Origin: Colias croceus
Taxonomy: Eukaryota > Arthropoda > Insecta > Lepidoptera > Pieridae
Reading direction: 5' to 3'
NCBI RefSeq assembly: GCF_905220415.1
Contig: NC_059566.1
Location: 3,596,001-3,660,000, forward strand
DNA: 64,000 nucleotides
The notes beneath the pieces were generated by a model, which worked only from the letters and a program-made list of their open reading frames with translations, had not been told where the DNA came from and ran no database searches. Shown here piece by piece: positions 46,301 through 56,800 of this stretch. Numbering within the stretch: position 1 is the first letter of the stretch; each line of letters begins with the position of its first letter. The position numbers and the translations under genes are program-made.

Positions 46301-49300
46301 CGGGACCACCTTCTCTACTCCACTCTACGAGGTCCAATTCTGAAATATGTCATGAAAAAATAAATAAACATTGTCTGTCTGTCTTACTACAAAAAATTTT
46401 AGACAGGGTTGAACTTTGAGCGCGGGTTTTCTATAATCTGGTTCCGTATTTCACATAGACAACTTTTAAAGTGACAATTCCCTGGTTTTAACCTCAAAAT
46501 ATGCTTGTATGTTTCTCTGTCTGTCTAATATTTGCATGATAGACGAATTAACGGTATGTATAGTTCTTTTTTTGTTTGTCTGCCTATCTTTCACATCGCA
46601 AAAGACCGATTCTATGATGATTTTTTTTGTCTGGAGAAAGTTATTAGTGTATTCAGAATTATTGTGAGCTCAATAAAAAGAAAATATTTCTATACTAGCT
46701 TTTCACCCGCAGCTTTGCCCACGTAGTCAAAACACGCATAGTTCCCTTTCCCGTGAGATATTTTGTGTGACTATCCTATGCGTTAATCCAAGTTACCCTC
46801 TGTGTGTGCCATATTTCATGAAAATCGGTTCCTCAGTATTCGCAACAAATCTTCTCTTTATAATATACTAGCTTTCCGTCCGCTTTGTCTAAAACCTAAT
46901 AAATTATCTAAAAAAAAACCTCCCTTTTGAATCACTCTAACTACTAAAAAAACCGCATCAAAATCCGTTGCGTAGTTTGAAAGATTTAAGTATACATAGG
47001 GACAGAGAAAGCGACTTTGTTTTATACTATGTAGTGACGTATAGACAAAAAAACTCACCTAACTGATGGTACAATATAACCAACGCCAGTTCACTGCTCC
47101 TCGCGTTAACACACTCTGCGTCACAAACTGCTATCTCCAGCAGTTTCATTAGCTTCTCTTCGGATAGCGGCTGCAAGAGAGAGAATATGTTATTTATTTT
47201 ATTTTAAACACTTTATTGTGCTGCCAACATAACAAAAGTAGGTACAATAGAACTTAAACTAGTACAAGCAACACGGAGGGCGGCCTTATTACTAACAAGT
47301 AATCTCTTCCAGGCAACCAACAGACTGTGTGAAAAACAATATTACTACAGCGGAGGTAGGTAGGTATGTTATTGTAGTGATATTATATTTATTATGATAT
47401 GTATGGGGAACATGTAATCTATACTATAATATTATAAAGCCGAAAGAGTTTGAACATGCTAATCTCAGGAACTACTGGTCCGATTTGAAAAATTCTTTCA
47501 GTTTTAGAAAGCCCATTTATCGAGGTAGGCTATAGACTATATATCATTAGGCTAAGACCCACAGGAGCGGATCCAAGCCGGTGAAACCGCGGAGCGCAGG
47601 AATTATGTAATATGGGAAATTTGTCTGGTTAGTTTTTACAGCTAATTCAAAGCTGACTTGAGTGACATTTGGCATGTAAAATTTGTATTAAAACAATAAG
47701 ACATGTTGTTATTAGCCATTTTTAATGAAATTAAATACAGAAGTAGTATTAGTAGTTGGTATAGCGCTGTTGGTATACCAATGCTTCATTAGAGCGCGCG
47801 AGCGCGCCGTCTACATAATGGAGCGCAATAGCATTGACTCGCGCATGTAACCATGGCAACCGCCCTTCCTCTAAGGGGCTGTCCATTAATCACGTGAGGC
47901 TCGAAAGGAGGGGAGGGGTCCATCAAAAAATCACGAAATATCACCAGGGGGAGGGGGGGTAAAGTAATATATCACGTGTATTTATTTTTTCGGCAAGCGC
48001 GTGATACTCAACCGAAAAGCGGCGTTACATGTATTTATTTTTAGTCAAACGCGTACAACTTTTTCGCATTTCTTTCAATATAATTTATGTCATCCAAAAA
48101 CAAACTGCAATCTTTCTGTCTACCTCTGAACGTTTATTGTACCTAATCTTTAATTTTCTATAATAAAATTAGATGATAGATACTTATTTCAGTATTTTTT
48201 TATAAATTAAAAAATAGATTCTTTGCAGGTACGAAAAAATACACGTGATATAGGGGGGAGGGGTAGTCTTAAACCTCGCCACCTCACCACGTATCACCAA
48301 GGGGGAGGGGGGGTCAAAAAATGCCAAAAAAACATCACGTGATTAATGGATGGCCCCTAATAGAGCGCAATAGCCGCAGCGCGCGCCACGTTGTGTAACC
48401 ATAGCAACCAAGCAACCATAAGCGCGCGCCAGCGCGCCATCACTACAACAGCTGTTGCGCGGCCGCCATGTTTTTTTACCATTGCAACGAAACTCGTTAC
48501 CATAGCAACGCGCCCCGTTACCATAGCAACGCACTTTGTCACCATGACAACGCATAACTACGTCTACATAAACGTATTATAGCAATGTATACTCACAGGG
48601 CACACCCCCATCTCCCGTGCAGCGACCACCACGATGCCGCGCAGCAAGCGCAGCCAGCGAGCTGCAGTCAGCGCCCCGCCACTGGCCAGTGCCAGCTTGT
48701 CCCGTACTACACGCGACATGCGGGCCACGTCACCGGACGTGCACGCCGATTGGGATACTGATACTGTCGACGTGAGATAAAATAATTAGTTTAACTGTAC
48801 ACGGGAATAATGTTAAACACATAGCAATATTAAAGTTGAGCTATAAGTTGAGCTGTTAAGGCTGTGCAATAAATCAATATTGCAATCAGTGTATACATCA
48901 TCATCATCATCATCATCAGCCCATATACGTTCCCACTGCTGGGACACGGGCCTCCTATGAGGGTACAGGCCATAATCCACCACGCTGGCCAAGTGCGGGT
49001 TGGCGGATGACACAACATAATTACTATAAGAAATAACATCTTTCTACTTATAGTTAAAATTGTAGTATGAAAATAAAAATCTGGCTACAAATCACTAAAC
49101 TATGATAAAAAAATACTATGGAAAAGGATCACAGGGCCTTCTAATTTTGCTTAAAACTAAAACTTATTCTTTAGCAGATAGCCTATATGTTGAACCGAAC
49201 TGTTAGTAATATTCATGTAAAATTTGAAGTAATTTCACGCAGTACTTTTTGAATATAGCCCGGACACACATTTAGACCAACAAACAAAAAAATCTATATT

Positions 49301-51804
49301 ATTGGCTTCAATATTTGTAGATCTCACCCCAAGTATTCTTTTAAAAAATATTCAATGTACCGTTTTGACATTCCTGCGATTTTATTATATGTATAGATCC
49401 TACAATAGTAATCTATACTAATATTATAAAGCTGAAGAGTTTTTTTTTGTCTGAACGCGCTAATCTCGGGAACTACTGGTCCGACTTGAAAAATTCTTTC
49501 GGTGTTAGATAGCTCATTTATCGAGGAAGGTATAGGCTATATATCGTCACGCTACGATCAAGGGAAGAGGAGTCACGGGGGTGAAACCGCGCGGAGCAAC
49601 TAGTATAAATATAAAAACAAAAACTTACCCAACTCCTCAACGCTAACGTTGCGCGCCTGCTTATGCTCCTCAGCGTATTCGTCGATAGCGATGTTCATAC
49701 ACGACACAGTGATGCAGGGCACGTGGCACGGGCGCACCTTCATTTTCGTTAGGAACCTGGAATTGAGGAAATAAAGATAAATAAAACTATAATAAATACT
49801 AGCTTACCGCCCGCGGCTTCGCCTCGTTTCTATCTATCAAGTTGTTCTATCTAAACTATCCTATCTCTCAAGTTGGATCGAACTGCACATGGTGTGCGAA
49901 TTTTATTATAATCGGTTAAGTGGTTTAGGAGTCCATTGAGGACAAACATTGTGACACGAGATTTATATATATTAGAAGAAAGATGGGAAAATCTACACTA
50001 TCTATACCTACCAATATTATAAAGAGGAAAGGTTTGTAATTATGTATGTATGTATGTGTGGTTTTCACGCATAAACCTCTCAACCGATTTTGATGAAATT
50101 TGGCACAATCTTTAGACCCTGAGAAAGAACATAGGCTATCTTTTATTGCAAAATATGTACCACGGGCGGCTTTGTTTGTTTCAACGCGCTAATCTCTGGA
50201 ACTACTGGTCCGATTTGAAAAATTATTTCGGTGTTAGATAGCCCATTTATCGAGGAAGGCTATAGGGTATATTATATATCATCACGCTAATACTAACAGG
50301 AGTGGAGCCACGGGGATGAAACCGCACGGAACTGCTAGTCATGAATATATATTGTGGGCAGAGTTTAGGATCGGACAATTTTTGAGCGAGATTGCATTTT
50401 TTCTGATTGTATACGAATTTGTGATATTTATAGATCTCGTATGTTTTATTGTTGTGGTTTTTGAATGTGTGTGTTAATCTTTTTTGTGTGGTTTTCAAAT
50501 GTGTGTTTGTCTAATGTTAAATATAAATATATTGCACTCACCGGTCAAACAGACTAACGGCACTTATCAACACGTCGGTCGGCAAATCGAACCACACCTT
50601 GAGACAGCGCAGCACGTGCGCAGCGCCGTCCCGTGCGCCTATCGTCACCTCGCCGTTCTATCGGAAACGGTTCAGCGGTTAGCGGGTTTTGTGTAATAGT
50701 GAAAAAATGATGGGATAAAATATAAGTGATACTTGAGACTTAAGAAGTATGTAAGAAATTAAACTTTAAATGAAGTTTTAAAATAAATAAATATTTTAGG
50801 ACAATTTTCACACACGGCACAATCTGATTCCATACTAAGCTTTCGCTTGTGTTATGGAAACCAGATGGCTGATAAACATACATATATAATTTTAAATAAA
50901 TACTTATATAGATAATTGACACCCAGACACAGAGCAAGCATCTATGTTCATCACACAAATATTTGCCCCGGTTGGAAGGCAAGGCAACTACAAACCGAGC
51001 CAACCGGTCAGTCCGAAATAATTATGACAAAACCAACATTACGACCAAAGACAAACATACAAACCTGCCAAAGACTCACTCTATACCATTTGACACTTTC
51101 TCTTAACAATCATATACAAGTACCTACTATTGGGTTATGTAAATTTGCATACATACGGTATAATATTGCGTTAGGTCACAGCTAGATAGTTGAGTTTATT
51201 AAATAAGCAGGCGAAATAATCATTTTTAACAAGATATTAAACCTTCAAATTATCAGAACTAAACAAAGATTGATGGGACCAACTGGAAGCTACTTTAAAA
51301 TACAAAATAGTGGCACCAAAATCGGTGACTCACACGAATGTTCTGAAGACACAAACCAACAAAATTGAGAGCCTCCTTTTTGAAGTTGGTTGAATATATT
51401 ATTTCTTAGCCAAGCCTACATAATACAGGACGATTATACACAATCCTAGCTGATTCTAGACGATTTTAGTAGACCCTAGACAGCTCTAGACGCTTCTAGT
51501 GGATTCTAAACAAAACTAGACGACCCTTGATGATTCTGTTTCTAGACGATCCCCTACAAAATTCAACACGATTCTAGACGATCCTACACCATTCTACACA
51601 CTTCTAGAACATTCCACGCACCTCCGACTCGTGCGGCAAGCCCAACCTCGGCTGGAACTTGCCCTCCATCTGCAGGTACTCGTTGAGCGTCGCGTACATC
51701 GCTGACGGATCGTCGCACTGCACTTGTTGCTGTTGCTGTGTAGGCGACGCTACCGTCTGCTGCTGCTCGGCTGCCTCCGGCTGCCCCGCGCCCGCTCTCA
51801 ACAT
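43275..51804 (-). CDS. CycG: Cyclin G (9 coding exons, 366 aa)
   Basis: Joined on the minus strand: 51804-51622, 50657-50542, 49756-49629, 48763-48597, 47170-47059, 46339-46242, 45471-45346, 43917-43829, 43356-43275; all GT-AG, phases consistent. Residues 13-31 are Gln-rich. The N-terminal MYATLNEYL...FQPRLGL segment, the cyclin box from about residue 75 (FDLPTDVLISAVSLFDRFLTKMKV), the SGDVARMSRVVRDKL helix and the C-terminal SERTRKVLRP...LPTIEEQ motif all line up with animal cyclin G1/G2. Cyclin G is an atypical cyclin. In flies it binds PP2A B' subunits and acts in growth, insulin signalling, DNA damage response and Polycomb-linked chromatin control. ATG 51804 is the first in frame after the acceptor at 51841. 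The acidic tail ends VLPVYCDN. Confidence 0.92.
43625..43813 (+). mobile_element. Helitron-like element, type A
   Basis: CTAG end 16 nt from the CycG exon 9 donor. Confidence 0.76.
43829..43917 (-). CDS. CycG: CycG exon 9
   Basis: Acceptor CACACAG, donor GTAATT. Residues 311-340, with the conserved LPTIEE. Confidence 0.88.
44133..44277. repeat. Short inverted-repeat element (MITE-like)
   Basis: CGCTTAGGTTGTTGAGGA at the left is mirrored by TCCTCAACAAACCTAATCCG at the right, with purine-rich GAGGAAG blocks between. Confidence 0.55.
44290..44391. promoter_or_regulatory. Three X-box-like palindromes upstream of the tandem array
   Basis: GTTGCCATGGCGAC 44290-44303, GGTTGCTATAGCAACC 44347-44362 (perfect palindrome), GTTACCATGGCAAC 44378-44391. 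Candidate RFX sites; binding is not shown. Confidence 0.5.
44509..44998. repeat. Nine-copy ~58-bp tandem repeat, each with an RFX X-box
   Basis: Units start at 44509, 44567, 44625, 44683, 44741, 44799, 44857, 44914 and 44971. Each opens with GTTGCTATGGTAAC (six), GTTGCTATGGCAAC (two) or GTTGCCATGGCAAC (one), followed by ATAAAGCTATCACCGG...CGTTGCACGC. On one strand or the other nearly all fit the X-box consensus GTNRCC-N2-RGYAAC; the GTTGCTATGGCAAC units are one base off on each strand. Lies in the CycG intron between exons 8 and 9. Confidence 0.9.
45079..45253. mobile_element. Fold-back MITE, 175 bp, near-perfect arms
   Basis: GGGGCCTTAGACAAAGTAAC starts an arm of about 75 bp that is repeated inverted to 45253. 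The short centre contains TCACGTGG. No clear target-site duplication was seen. Confidence 0.8.
45290..45303. promoter_or_regulatory. X-box-like motif
   Basis: GTTGCCATAGCAAC, 43 bp from the 3' splice-proximal end of CycG exon 8's donor side. Confidence 0.45.
45346..45471 (-). CDS. CycG: CycG exon 8
   Basis: Acceptor TTTCAG, donor GTGTGT after CGTAAG. Residues 269-310. The earlier GTAAGG could also splice but would break the family motif that runs on into the next exon. Confidence 0.85.
45532..45712 (-). mobile_element. Helitron-like element, type B
   Basis: In the CycG intron between exons 7 and 8, about 60 nt from the exon 8 acceptor. Confidence 0.76.
46046..46215 (+). mobile_element. Helitron-like element, type E
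   Basis: CTAG end 27 nt from the exon 7 donor. Confidence 0.72.
46242..46339 (-). CDS. CycG: CycG exon 7
   Basis: Acceptor TTTCAG, donor GTGAGT. Residues 236-268. Confidence 0.86.
46695..47037 (-). mobile_element. Type D fragment plus type C Helitron
   Basis: D fragment 46695-46850; C copy 46868-47037, whose TC end is 22 nt from the exon 6 donor. Confidence 0.7.
47059..47170 (-). CDS. CycG: CycG exon 6
   Basis: Acceptor TTGCAG, donor GTGAGT. Residues 199-236, with SSELALVILYHQL, the second cyclin-fold helix. Confidence 0.88.
47200..47325 (-). mobile_element. LINE 3'-tail fragment
   Basis: Contains GGCGGCCTTATTACTAACAA and ATCTCTTCCAGGCAACC, the inverse of the 17826 fragment. Confidence 0.5.
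47418..47600 (+). mobile_element. Helitron-like element, type A (degenerate 3' end)
   Basis: CTAG lost; otherwise a recognisable A body. Confidence 0.62.
47847..47860. promoter_or_regulatory. X-box-like motif
   Basis: GTAACCATGGCAAC, immediately left of the TAA-flanked MITE at 47875. Confidence 0.45.
47875..48357. mobile_element. MITE with TAA target duplication (PIF/Harbinger-like)
   Basis: Ends GGGGCTGTCCATTAATCACG and its inverse (GGATGGCCCC), flanked both sides by TAA (47872-47874, 48358-48360). Interior has GGGGGAGGGGGGG tracts near both ends. It splits a GC-rich X-box-bearing segment. Confidence 0.75.
48395..48551. promoter_or_regulatory. Cluster of four X-box-like motifs
   Basis: GTAACCATAGCAAC 48395-48408, GTTACCATAGCAAC 48496-48509 and 48517-48530, GTCACCATGACAAC 48538-48551. 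Just outside CycG exon 5, in the intron between exons 5 and 6. Confidence 0.5.
48597..48763 (-). CDS. CycG: CycG exon 5
   Basis: Acceptor CGACAG, donor GTGAGT. Residues 143-198, GC-rich codons. Confidence 0.88.
48893..49015 (-). repeat. Interspersed repeat fragment with (CAT)n
   Basis: CATCATCAT run then CCCACTGCTGGGACACGGGC and CACGCTGGCCAAGTGCGGGT, a common lepidopteran dispersed repeat tail. Confidence 0.55.
49412..49603 (+). mobile_element. Helitron-like element, type A
   Basis: CTAG end 26 nt from the exon 4 donor. Confidence 0.76.
49629..49756 (-). CDS. CycG: CycG exon 4 (cyclin box)
   Basis: Acceptor TTCCAG, donor GTAAGT. Residues 100-143, with FLTKMKVRPCHVPCITVSC, the most conserved cyclin G stretch. 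Confidence 0.92.
49799..49976 (-). mobile_element. Helitron-like element, type G
   Basis: Inverted relative to 31435; its CTAG end is 43 nt from the exon 4 acceptor. Confidence 0.68.
50001..50338 (+). mobile_element. Chimeric Helitron: type F head, type A tail
   Basis: The F body runs to CACGGGCGG (about 50168), then switches to CTTTGTTTGTTTCAACGCGC of type A and ends CTAG. Confidence 0.68.
50542..50657 (-). CDS. CycG: CycG exon 3 (start of cyclin box)
   Basis: Acceptor GATAG, donor GTGAGT. Residues 62-100, ending SLFDR. Confidence 0.86.
50782..51008 (-). mobile_element. tRNA-derived SINE (family 1), damaged head
   Basis: In the CycG intron between exons 2 and 3. The B-box region is deleted: GCCCCGG joins directly to TTGGAAGGC. 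Confidence 0.75.
51430..51614 (-). repeat. Degenerate TTCTAGACGAT-type tract beside CycG exon 2
   Basis: About ten variants of GATTCTAGACGATCCT run up to the exon 2 donor. Confidence 0.6.
51602..51614. promoter_or_regulatory. Perfect three-unit heat-shock element match
   Basis: TTCTAGAACATTC (TTC-nn-GAA-nn-TTC). Other exact matches: 52345-52357, 57886-57898, 62342-62354. Confidence 0.35.
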
Positions 51805-51840
51805 TCGGTCGGGTTGCGCGAGCGGAGGGTGAATCGGCAC
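51622..51840 (-). CDS. CycG: CycG exon 2 (start codon at 51804)
   Basis: Acceptor TTCCAG, donor GTGCGT. 36 nt untranslated, then residues 1-61. Has two CAG/CAA glutamine runs. A GTAAG-type donor is absent; GTGCGT is the only frame-consistent choice. Confidence 0.82.
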
Positions 51841-51962
51841 CTGGAATGCGATCTAATGTGTTAATTATTGTGGTATTAAAGGTGCTTAATTTGGAAATAT
51901 ATATATGGTACATACATAAATATAAAGTTTACTTGTGTTAAAATTTACGCGACTTTTATACA

Positions 51963-52147
51963 CTAGCTGCTCCGCGCGGTTTCACCCCCGTGGCTCCACT
52001 CCTGTTGGTCGTAGCGTGATGACCTATAACCTTCCTCGATAAATGGGCTATCTAACACCGAAAGAATTTTTCAAATCGGATCAGTAGTTCCCAAGATTAG
52101 CGCGTACAAACAAACAAACAAACTCTTCAGCTTTATAATATTAGTAA
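51963..52147 (-). mobile_element. Helitron-like element, type A
   Basis: In the first CycG intron. Confidence 0.75.
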
Positions 52148-53311
52148 ATATTAATAATTGCTCCAACTATTCGAACATTTAACACGGGCCGACGTGACAA
52201 TTAATTTACCTAAGTATGTAATTTATCGTGTTTTGAATCTGTTAATTTTTAAACATAATAATAATACATAACTTCTCTATCACACACTAACCGAAAAGAC
52301 CATAATATTATTATGTGCTCTGAAATCTGAAAGTCTTAAAATGATTCTAGAAAATTCCACGCAAAATATATCGAGAATTTACTAAACAAACACCATGTTA
52401 TCATTTGATAATACTGTCATGTTAAAACTTCCTCGTATTAAAAGCTTCAAGGGTTTCCTTCCGAAAATAAATACGTATCAAATATCTGAGTCGCAATAAT
52501 GCATATTTCTATGTTTTCATTTTAACCACTACATAGGTAATTTATTGAACATTTTATACAGTTTTGTGAAAATAATATAATGAATTCCTGCTTGTTTAAA
52601 CGTTTTGTAAACACTTTTGCTGTTATAAACTAGTAGCAGTAAACTTTGTTCCTCACTACGTAACATCTATCATGTATTCAAACACATCGAAATCGGTTTA
52701 TCACTTTGTGATATACCTAACAAAACAGGGTAATTACTTTCTTATTTTCAACATCAGTAATTACTATTTACGCAAAGAAAATGAGTTTAAAAATATAAAT
52801 ATAACAACAAAACAATACCCAAATAAATTGAAATCTTTAACAAAAACAAATTTGCCTTCAACGATCGGCCAATCAGAATCGCGTATACAACATGTACTTA
52901 CGGCCATCGAACCCCCTATTGACGTGAAACATATGTTCCGATATACGGTCAGTAACCCTAACAACCGAAATTATGTACGAATTTTATACAATTTTATAAT
53001 GTATTGTTTTAATTAATACGTGGGAGCGTGTGAGATAAGGTTTTTCCCGGATAAAACGGTATTAATATCACGAAAAAATGGTTTAAAATTTATCAAGTTT
53101 TCCGATTTGAAACGGTCAAAAAGGGGAAACTAATATTTTATTTAAATTTTTATATTATTATTATTATTCATGTTAGAGCAAGCAAAGACAGGTGCACCAG
53201 CCTATGTTATGCTATGTGCGAAATCTAAAAAATCTTCTTTATAATATTAGAAGAGAATGAATTTTAATTTTTTGCTTGTTTATTATGATCCATGTCAAAA
53301 AATATTTAAAA

Positions 53312-53495
53312 TCCATACTTAATATTATAAATGCGAAAGTAAATCTGTCTGTCTGTCTGTTACTCAATCACGCCTAAACTACGGAACCAATTTTCATGAA
53401 ATTTTGTATGGAGATATTTTGATACCCGAGAAAGGAGTTGCACATAGCATGGTTTTTCTTTGACTGCGCGGGCGATGCCGCGGGTGGAAAGCTAG
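53312..53495 (+). mobile_element. Helitron-like element, type B
   Basis: Internal deletion before the TTTTTCTTTGACTGCGCGGG tail. Confidence 0.7.
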
Positions 53496-53891
53496 TACAT
53501 TTATAAATGTACATATTTACTGAATAAAGATATTAAATAAAATAAAGATATTGTTTATCCCGTCGACCCTAGGGAAGTCAGGGGGCCGTATTATGATGAA
53601 CGCAATCCTACAACTCAATTTAACTCATCTTCTTCAAAAAAAAAAAAAAAAAAATCTAAATATCACACAATTTTGTATGTACATCTCATAACAATTAGTT
53701 TCAACAGCACATATTTCGTAATCGCACATAATTTGGCCGACAGAGGTCACCAGTGTTGTAACGTGAAGCAATCTATGCTCTTATCAGTGTATGAGATGAA
53801 TATAATTGTGTTTTATAAGTCAGGGATAAATATTTCTAAAAGATTTTCGATTTGCAGTTATTCAACACGCTATTATTAGCTTCACCTGTAA

Positions 53892-54076
53892 TCATAGATA
53901 CTTATATTATAAAGCTGAAGAGTTTGTTTGTTTGAACGTGCTTATCTCGGTAACTACTGGTCCGATTTATTTCGGTGTTAGATAGCCCATTCAACGAGTA
54001 AGGCTATGGGCTATTTATCATCTCGATAAGACCAACAAGAGCAGAGTACTGCGCGTAAAACCGGGGAACACAGCTA
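53892..54076 (+). mobile_element. Helitron-like element, type A
   Basis: Full-length but diverged. Confidence 0.7.
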
Positions 54077-54288
54077 GTACATACCAAACTTCAAGTACAT
54101 ATTTAACTCACACGTGAATTCGCAACTATGTATAATACACTATTATTTTCGTAAACTCATACATTTATGTATGTCTATTGTGCTAGCGTTCTACATATTT
54201 AGTTTTTGTTGCTCAATTATACGCAAATTATACTTGAATGAATGTTGATGGTGTTTTTGTAAGTTGGGAGTTATAAGTAACGTAGTAT

Positions 54289-54485
54289 ATTAAGGGCTGA
54301 TTTTTCAATCCTTGTTTAAAACTTATTCATCGAATAACATACTAAACTACCATTTCAAAAATGTATTCTTATTGTCCGTATTTGACAGTTTTACAGGAAT
54401 TACAGGTGACATTTTAAAAATAATGTTCGTGTAATACTTTATTGGACGGATAAATTTTAACCAAGGATTGAAAAATCGGCCCTAA
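54289..54485. mobile_element. MITE with inverted GGGC(T/C)GATTTTTCAATCC ends
   Basis: Left TAAGGGCTGATTTTTCAATC and right GATTGAAAAATCGGCCCTAA; TAA-type flanks. A second, inverted and left-truncated copy is at 12756-12899. Confidence 0.75.
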
Positions 54486-54667
54486 TTTATTAAAAATTGA
54501 TCAGTGGTAGATACAGTTATAAAAATCTAGACACTACGACATAGATTCATATATAAAGATATTGATAATATACGTATAGATACACATATAAATACCGATT
54601 CAAGCAAAGATTAAGTATGTAAGATATTGTTATAGATATACATAGGTATACAGCAAAGAAAACTCAC

Positions 54668-55000
54668 CAAAGTGCGTTGGCTGTAGCAAACAACGTCGCT
54701 CGTCTGGTCACTCGCCAGCTGTTGCCAGCCGTTGCCAGTTGTTGCTTGTTGTTGCCGGCTGTTGCCACTCGCCGATCCCCCCACGGCCCGTCCTCCCGTC
54801 GTATGCAGCGACCGGGCGCGGAGGCCCTAGTACCTGGCGAGAGAGCTCCCGTCAAACGGTGCGCGTGCGTCGCTCGCTTGCGTAGCGCGTGCACGGCGCG
54901 GGGGTTCACGGGAATTTTGGGGGTCCGTGGGAATTTAGGGGTTCACAGGAACTTGGGGGTTCACAGGAACTTGGGGGTTCGTGGAAATATGGCTTCAAGA
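54668..55000 (-). other. Probable 5' leader exon of cyclin G
   Basis: Donor GTGAGT (plus-strand ACTCAC 54662-54667) ends a GC-rich block carrying CAACAAC/GGCAAC repeats, in sharp contrast to the AT-rich surroundings. No minus-strand ATG was seen in it, so it would be untranslated. The 5' edge is a guess; the transcription start is not resolved. Confidence 0.5.
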
Positions 55001-56030
55001 ACGTGGTAGACGTGTGCGTCGGTAGAGGAACTATCGATGCTTTGTCAGCAATGATAGTAGATCTAGGATAAATTGGAGATTCTTTGGTTTGAGATAAGGT
55101 AATATGGTTAGGTCGGGACGTCACAAAGGACAACAAGGTTACCGGGTGCAATGTCTTGTTGAAAGACGATTGCCCAGCCGCCTTAGCTCTCTTACACCAG
55201 TAATGACAACCGTGGTTGAACACAGATTGCAGGGCGCAATGCTCACAAAAAATACAAATGCGAGCACACTTGTGTGTTTAAAGAAACAAAAACGCCACGG
55301 TCTATCCCTTGACCCGCTTTAGTATACACCGGGTGTGAGACACCCTTAATACTATATTTTTTTGTGAACCGTCGAAGGTTCGTCGCTACTCGCGATTTGG
55401 GTCTCTTCAAAGGGATGCGCTACAAATGTATTGTAGCAGATTTCTAAATAAATTTACCTGTAAATAAAGTTATGTTAATATGCGAAAATTACAATGTGTG
55501 CATGCTTTTACAACCAAGTGGGCGCAACCAGTGTCATTTTGGTGAATGCTTTTTCTAGAGATTTTGCTATAGAAAGAAACGGAATGATTTATAATTCTCT
55601 AATGCAACTTCATAATGCTTTCTCTTTTACTCTTGCACATTTTGGCATAAGATAAAATGAAACAGAAGTATTTTTGATCATCTAATGCAACATTTTTTAT
55701 CTTTAATTGCAATTTTGAATTAAGTCAATTACCTATTCATTATTGGGTTTATATGTATATTAGATAAAAAATGATATTTTAATTAATTAATCTTATCTCG
55801 TCTTGTAAATTTGTTTGAACAGCTTTATTCCGCGTTAAAATTATCATCTTTAAACAACTAAATTGTACGTTCACATCATGTTATTTGTTTAGCAAATCGA
55901 CATAACAGTAAAGATAAATGTGGCCTGTTCATGATATCTATTGTCGAGTCACAGAGTAGATTATCAGCTCCACCCAAAACGGTTTTTGAAGTTGGTTTGG
56001 TTTTTGAGGTTCAACGCGCTTAAATAAGTT
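55001..56030. other. Unassigned region upstream of CycG
   Basis: 55086-55440 is GC-richer (AAGGTTACCGGGTGCAATG, CCGTCGAAGGTTCGTCGC) with no frame or repeat I recognise; the remainder is AT-rich. Confidence 0.35.
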
Positions 56031-56223
56031 CATTATTTAGGCGCGTTGAGAGTAAAATTTCAAGTCGCGTCATGGCAATACCGTCACGTCATGGAATAAG
56101 GCGACATGAATTATGGTATCTTTAAATCTTGCCATAGTTTCACTTCTGACACGTGTGCTCGGCAGACACGCTCTTTTTCTGTACATTCGATATGAGGATA
56201 CGTAAACTATTTTCATACCCATC

Positions 56224-56413
56224 AATACTATAATAATAAATACTAATAATAAAGCTGAAGTTTGGTTGAACGCGTTAATCTCAGGAACTACTGGACCGAT
56301 TTCAAAAATTCTTTCACCATGAGAATAGCACGTGCTCTCTGAATGATGTAGACACTGTACCTACAGCTGTCTAGGACTATATGTACCATGGGCGAAGCCA
56401 GGGCGGACCGCTA
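56224..56413 (+). mobile_element. Chimeric Helitron: type A head, type E tail
   Basis: AAGCTGAAG...GGAACTACTGGACCGATTTC changes to ATGGGCGAAGCCAGGGCGGA before CTAG. Confidence 0.62.
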
Positions 56414-56800
56414 GTAACAACAAGTAATTAAGGTGGTCTGCTTTGCTGTGTCAGCTAGTTATCAATAAATTTTAAAATGTAACTATTAGGGTTTCAATTC
56501 GTTACTACACCGTTTAATTTGTTCCCATTAATATACCTACTTGATGTAATAAAACAAAACACATATAACACGCTTAAATATTCCTACCATCCAGACATAA
56601 AAAAGTCCCTACCAACTACAAAAAAAATCCTAAAAAATGAGTACCAAATCAGCTATTACGAGTTACGACATACTTATTTCTTGGCAACTATATCACACAT
56701 CTATCAAGTGAACATCAACAGGTTTTAGCACAAAAACATTGCCAAACGGTAGGCGTTTTTACGTAAACACTACATTACAAGTTGAAGGTGAAATTTATCT

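Noticed and set aside
48313..48582. Overlapping small frames rich in Ala/Met/Val
   Set aside because: Products of the X-box-like GTTACCATAGCAAC repeats next to exon 5.
52672..53016. 114-codon plus-strand frame in the first cyclin G intron
   Set aside because: AT-rich composition, no recognisable domain, no splice partners or repeat copies.
54664..54909. Coding extension of cyclin G into the leader exon
   Set aside because: No ATG on the minus strand in this block; the frame opens only with GTG.
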